Shown here piece after piece: positions 6,080 through 7,584 of a stretch of 7,584 bases of DNA. The notes below the pieces were generated by a model. The model ran no database searches, was not told where the DNA came from, and saw only the letters and a list, made by a program, of their open reading frames with translations. The stretch is from an uncultured Muribaculaceae bacterium (GTDB taxonomy: Bacteria; Bacteroidota; Bacteroidia; Bacteroidales; Muribaculaceae): assembly GCA_947177435.1 (NCBI GenBank), contig CAMWUM010000088.1, forward strand, positions 1 through 7,584, given 5' to 3'. The position numbers and the translations under genes are program-made. Numbering within the stretch: position 1 is the stretch's first letter; each line of letters begins with the position of its first letter.

Positions 6080-6661
6080 ATGAAAAAAACACTTTTGGCA
6101 TTAGCGGTTGCAGCGGCCGCACTGGGCCTGTCGTCATGCGACAGCCGCCCTGACGTTGCCGGTTCTTGGGCCGGTGAGGCAAACCTTCCCATCGAGGGTG
6201 CCGCCACATCTTATTCTCGTGTAATATACGATCTCAACGCCGACGGTGGAGCCGTGGCCACTTACGTAATTGATTTCACCAAGGCTCTTCCCCAGAGCAC
6301 TCAGATAGTGTCGCCGTACCAGACCAGCGTGTCGGCCACAGCCACTATCAGCGGTACCTGGCAATGGCTTGCCGACGAGGATGACGAGCTTGCCCTGGCG
6401 TTCGATGCCTCCACTCTTACCGTGAGCGTCGATCCGCAGGCGCTGGAGATGCGCGCCAACGTAATCACCGACGAACAGGCGCCCGAGCTCGACAGCCTGC
6501 GCCCGCAGATAGCAAGCCTCTATAAGGCCGACGTCGAGAATGCCATCCGCGCCCACGCTTCAGCCCTCCTCCTCGATGATGTAAAGTCCGACGGCAAGCA
6601 GTTGACATTCGAGATTGGCGACAAGAAGTACGTATACAATTCGGTCCACACCGCCGAATAG
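6080..6661 (+). CDS. small lipoprotein of unknown family
   Basis: A 193-residue exported lipoprotein. It has a clear type II signal: MKKTLLALAV, an alanine-rich hydrophobic core, and the lipobox LSSC with the lipidated cysteine at 20. The mature part starts with DSRPDVAGSWAGEA; the G-S-W-x-G turn, followed by alternating strands up to about residue 120 (including GTWQWLADEDDELALAF at 92-108), resembles lipocalin-like Bacteroidetes lipoproteins. After this comes a helical stretch (135-165) and a final hairpin, KQLTFEIGDKKYVY. I do not recognise the exact family and offer no function. It begins 28 bp after the acyltransferase with no TAnnTTTG box in the gap, and ends 11 bp before the DUF2461 gene, so it is probably mid-operon. 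A periplasmic or outer-membrane location is likely. Confidence 0.8.
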   Translation: MKKTLLALAVAAAALGLSSCDSRPDVAGSWAGEANLPIEGAATSYSRVIYDLNADGGAVATYVIDFTKALPQSTQIVSPYQTSVSATATISGTWQWLADEDDELALAFDASTLTVSVDPQALEMRANVITDEQAPELDSLRPQIASLYKADVENAIRAHASALLLDDVKSDGKQLTFEIGDKKYVYNSVHTAE

Positions 6662-6672
6662 CTCTGAGCCCA

Positions 6673-7347
6673 ATGCAAGAGATTATTGACTTTCTCAGCC
6701 GATTGGCTGCCAACAACGATAGGGTGTGGTTTAACGCACACAAGGACGAATACCTCATGGCAAAGGCTAAGTTTGAGGCCTTTGCCATGCAGGTGTTGAG
6801 CGGCATACGTGGGTTCGACCCCACGATTGGCGATCTTGATATCAAGCAGTGTACTTACCGCATATACCGCGACACTCGCTTCTCACGTGACAAGAGGCCG
6901 TACAAGACGCATTTCGGCTTTTTCGCCATTCCTGGCGGGAAAAAGTCGGGCTATATGGGCTATTATTTTCAAATCGGAGTTGGCGAAGGATACGAAGGCT
7001 GCTTCTTGGCCGCCGGCGATTACATCTGCGAGAGGAAGATAGTGGAGATGCTGCGTGAGGACATCGACGTAGACAATGGCGAGGAATTCCTCGCAGCCCT
7101 TGCCTCGGCTAAGACTTTCGAGGTCGACTTCAGCCAGGCTTTAAAGCGTGTGCCTGCCGGATACCCTGCCGACAAGCCTTACAGCCAGTACCTTAGACTC
7201 AAAAACTTCTGTCTTGTCAAGCTGGTTGCTCCTGACTATTTCACCGAGCCCGGAGCGGCCGAGCGGCTTGTGGCCGACTTGGCAACGACCAGGCCGTTCA
7301 TCTCATTTGTCAACCGGCCCATTGCTTACGAGGCCGAAGAGCGGTAA
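6673..7347 (+). CDS. DUF2461 domain-containing protein (TIGR02453 type)
   Basis: A 224-residue, presumably cytoplasmic protein of the widespread DUF2461 family, whose function is not established. Family hallmarks are plain: FLSRLAANNDRVWFNAHKDEY at 7-27, the strongly conserved RIYRDTRFSRDKRPYKTHFG at 63-82, GYYFQIG at 96-102, and GYPADKPYSQYLRLKNF at 163-179. Length matches the usual 210-230 residues and nothing is missing. The first ATG, at 6673, lies 11 bp after the lipoprotein stop and places the first motif where the family has it. It is probably co-transcribed with the lipoprotein and the acyltransferase. Its stop is only 4 bp from the stop of a possible minus-strand small gene. Confidence 0.92.
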   Translation: MQEIIDFLSRLAANNDRVWFNAHKDEYLMAKAKFEAFAMQVLSGIRGFDPTIGDLDIKQCTYRIYRDTRFSRDKRPYKTHFGFFAIPGGKKSGYMGYYFQIGVGEGYEGCFLAAGDYICERKIVEMLREDIDVDNGEEFLAALASAKTFEVDFSQALKRVPAGYPADKPYSQYLRLKNFCLVKLVAPDYFTEPGAAERLVADLATTRPFISFVNRPIAYEAEER

Positions 7348-7351
7348 GCGT

Positions 7352-7471
7352 TCAAGCGGCGGCAGGACGAGTGCCGGGCATTAGGTGCTTCATGCCCATC
7401 GTGGCGAGTTTTACGATTAAGTAGAAGATGCCGAAGAAGAAAATCAATATGTACTTCAAAAACGTATCCAT
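7352..7471 (-). CDS. possible 39-residue single-pass membrane protein
   Basis: A short minus-strand frame starting at the ATG at 7471-7469 would encode MDTFLKYILI..., with one strongly hydrophobic segment at about residues 5-22 rich in F, I, L and Y, then a short basic tail (KLATMGMKH) ending in RPAAA. The composition is that of a genuine small membrane protein and not a random frame. It resembles the general plan of tiny Bacteroidetes membrane proteins (an aromatic-rich helix plus a basic tail), but I cannot place it in a named family. Its leader is a CA-rich tract (minus strand of 7476-7490). No TAnnTTTG box is evident upstream. A longer in-frame ATG at 7537 exists, but its extra residues look like translated non-coding sequence. 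Its stop lies 4 bp from the DUF2461 stop, on the opposite strand. Confidence 0.5.
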   Translation of the reverse strand: MDTFLKYILIFFFGIFYLIVKLATMGMKHLMPGTRPAAA

Positions 7472-7584
7472 ATCTGTGTGAGTGTGTGTTTTATAATCTA
7501 ACACCGCAACCCTCAAAATTGTTGACCCCGGCAGCATTTTTTGTAAATTGATATTTATGAGTAGTTATGTTAAAAAATGGGGGA
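7472..7584. other. AT-rich right-edge intergenic region, possible start of a plus-strand gene
   Basis: This stretch holds the leader of the possible small membrane protein and a TG-repeat-like tract (TGTGTGAGTGTGTGTT, 7475-7490). On the plus strand, TTG at 7522-7524 and an imperfect -7 box (TAAATTG, 7544-7550) are spaced by 19 bases. ATG codons at 7557 and 7567 both remain open to the window edge. They may mark a gene that continues to the right, but no more than nine codons are visible, so I make no CDS call. Confidence 0.35.

Noticed and set aside
7376..7397. GGGCAT/ATGCCC inverted repeat near the DUF2461 end, considered as a terminator
   Set aside because: The stem is only 6 bp with a 10-base loop, no T run follows on either strand, and it lies inside the possible small minus-strand gene.

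Overview
This looks like chromosomal DNA from a member of the order Bacteroidales, most plausibly near Muribaculaceae; the family-level placement is an inference. The grounds are a DUF4270 lipoprotein, a DUF4924 protein and a short starch-synthase-like protein of the Bacteroides type, together with four copies of the Bacteroidetes -7 promoter box (TAnnTTTG, each followed by C) and the absence of obvious Shine-Dalgarno sequences. I see no mobile element, CRISPR array, tRNA, rRNA or phage gene. The window reads as ordinary core genome with a few poorly characterised lineage-specific genes.

Left part, minus strand (about 1-4561). Reading right to left, a tight three-gene run holds a short GT5 starch/glycogen-synthase-like protein (3758-4561), a DUF4270 outer-membrane-type lipoprotein (2336-3730) and the replicative primase DnaG (173-2326). 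The gaps are 27 and 9 bp, so the run is probably one transcript from a promoter near 4600. Downstream of dnaG, a 145-bp gap carries a further minus-strand promoter for a gene of which only the first nine codons lie in the window.

Middle. A 167-bp divergent intergenic region (4562-4728) holds two back-to-back -7 boxes arranged almost symmetrically around an 8-bp AT palindrome.

Right part, plus strand (4729-7347). Four co-directional genes follow: a DUF4924 helical protein, a PlsC-type 1-acyl-glycerol-3-phosphate acyltransferase (with its own -7 box in the gap before it), a small lipoprotein of unknown family, and a DUF2461 protein. The last three are spaced 28 and 11 bp apart and could be one transcript. 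A possible 39-residue membrane protein converges on DUF2461 from the minus strand with only 4 bp between stop codons. The right edge is AT-rich and may contain the start of another plus-strand gene.

The genes do not form an obvious single pathway: replication priming, phospholipid synthesis, envelope lipoproteins and a glycan-enzyme relative sit side by side. The most thought-provoking item is the GT5-like protein. It belongs to a glycogen synthase fold family but lacks the substrate-binding K-x-G-G-L motif and the whole C-terminal half, so its annotation as a glycogen synthase should be doubted. I did not find a convincing new multi-gene defence or mobile system here.
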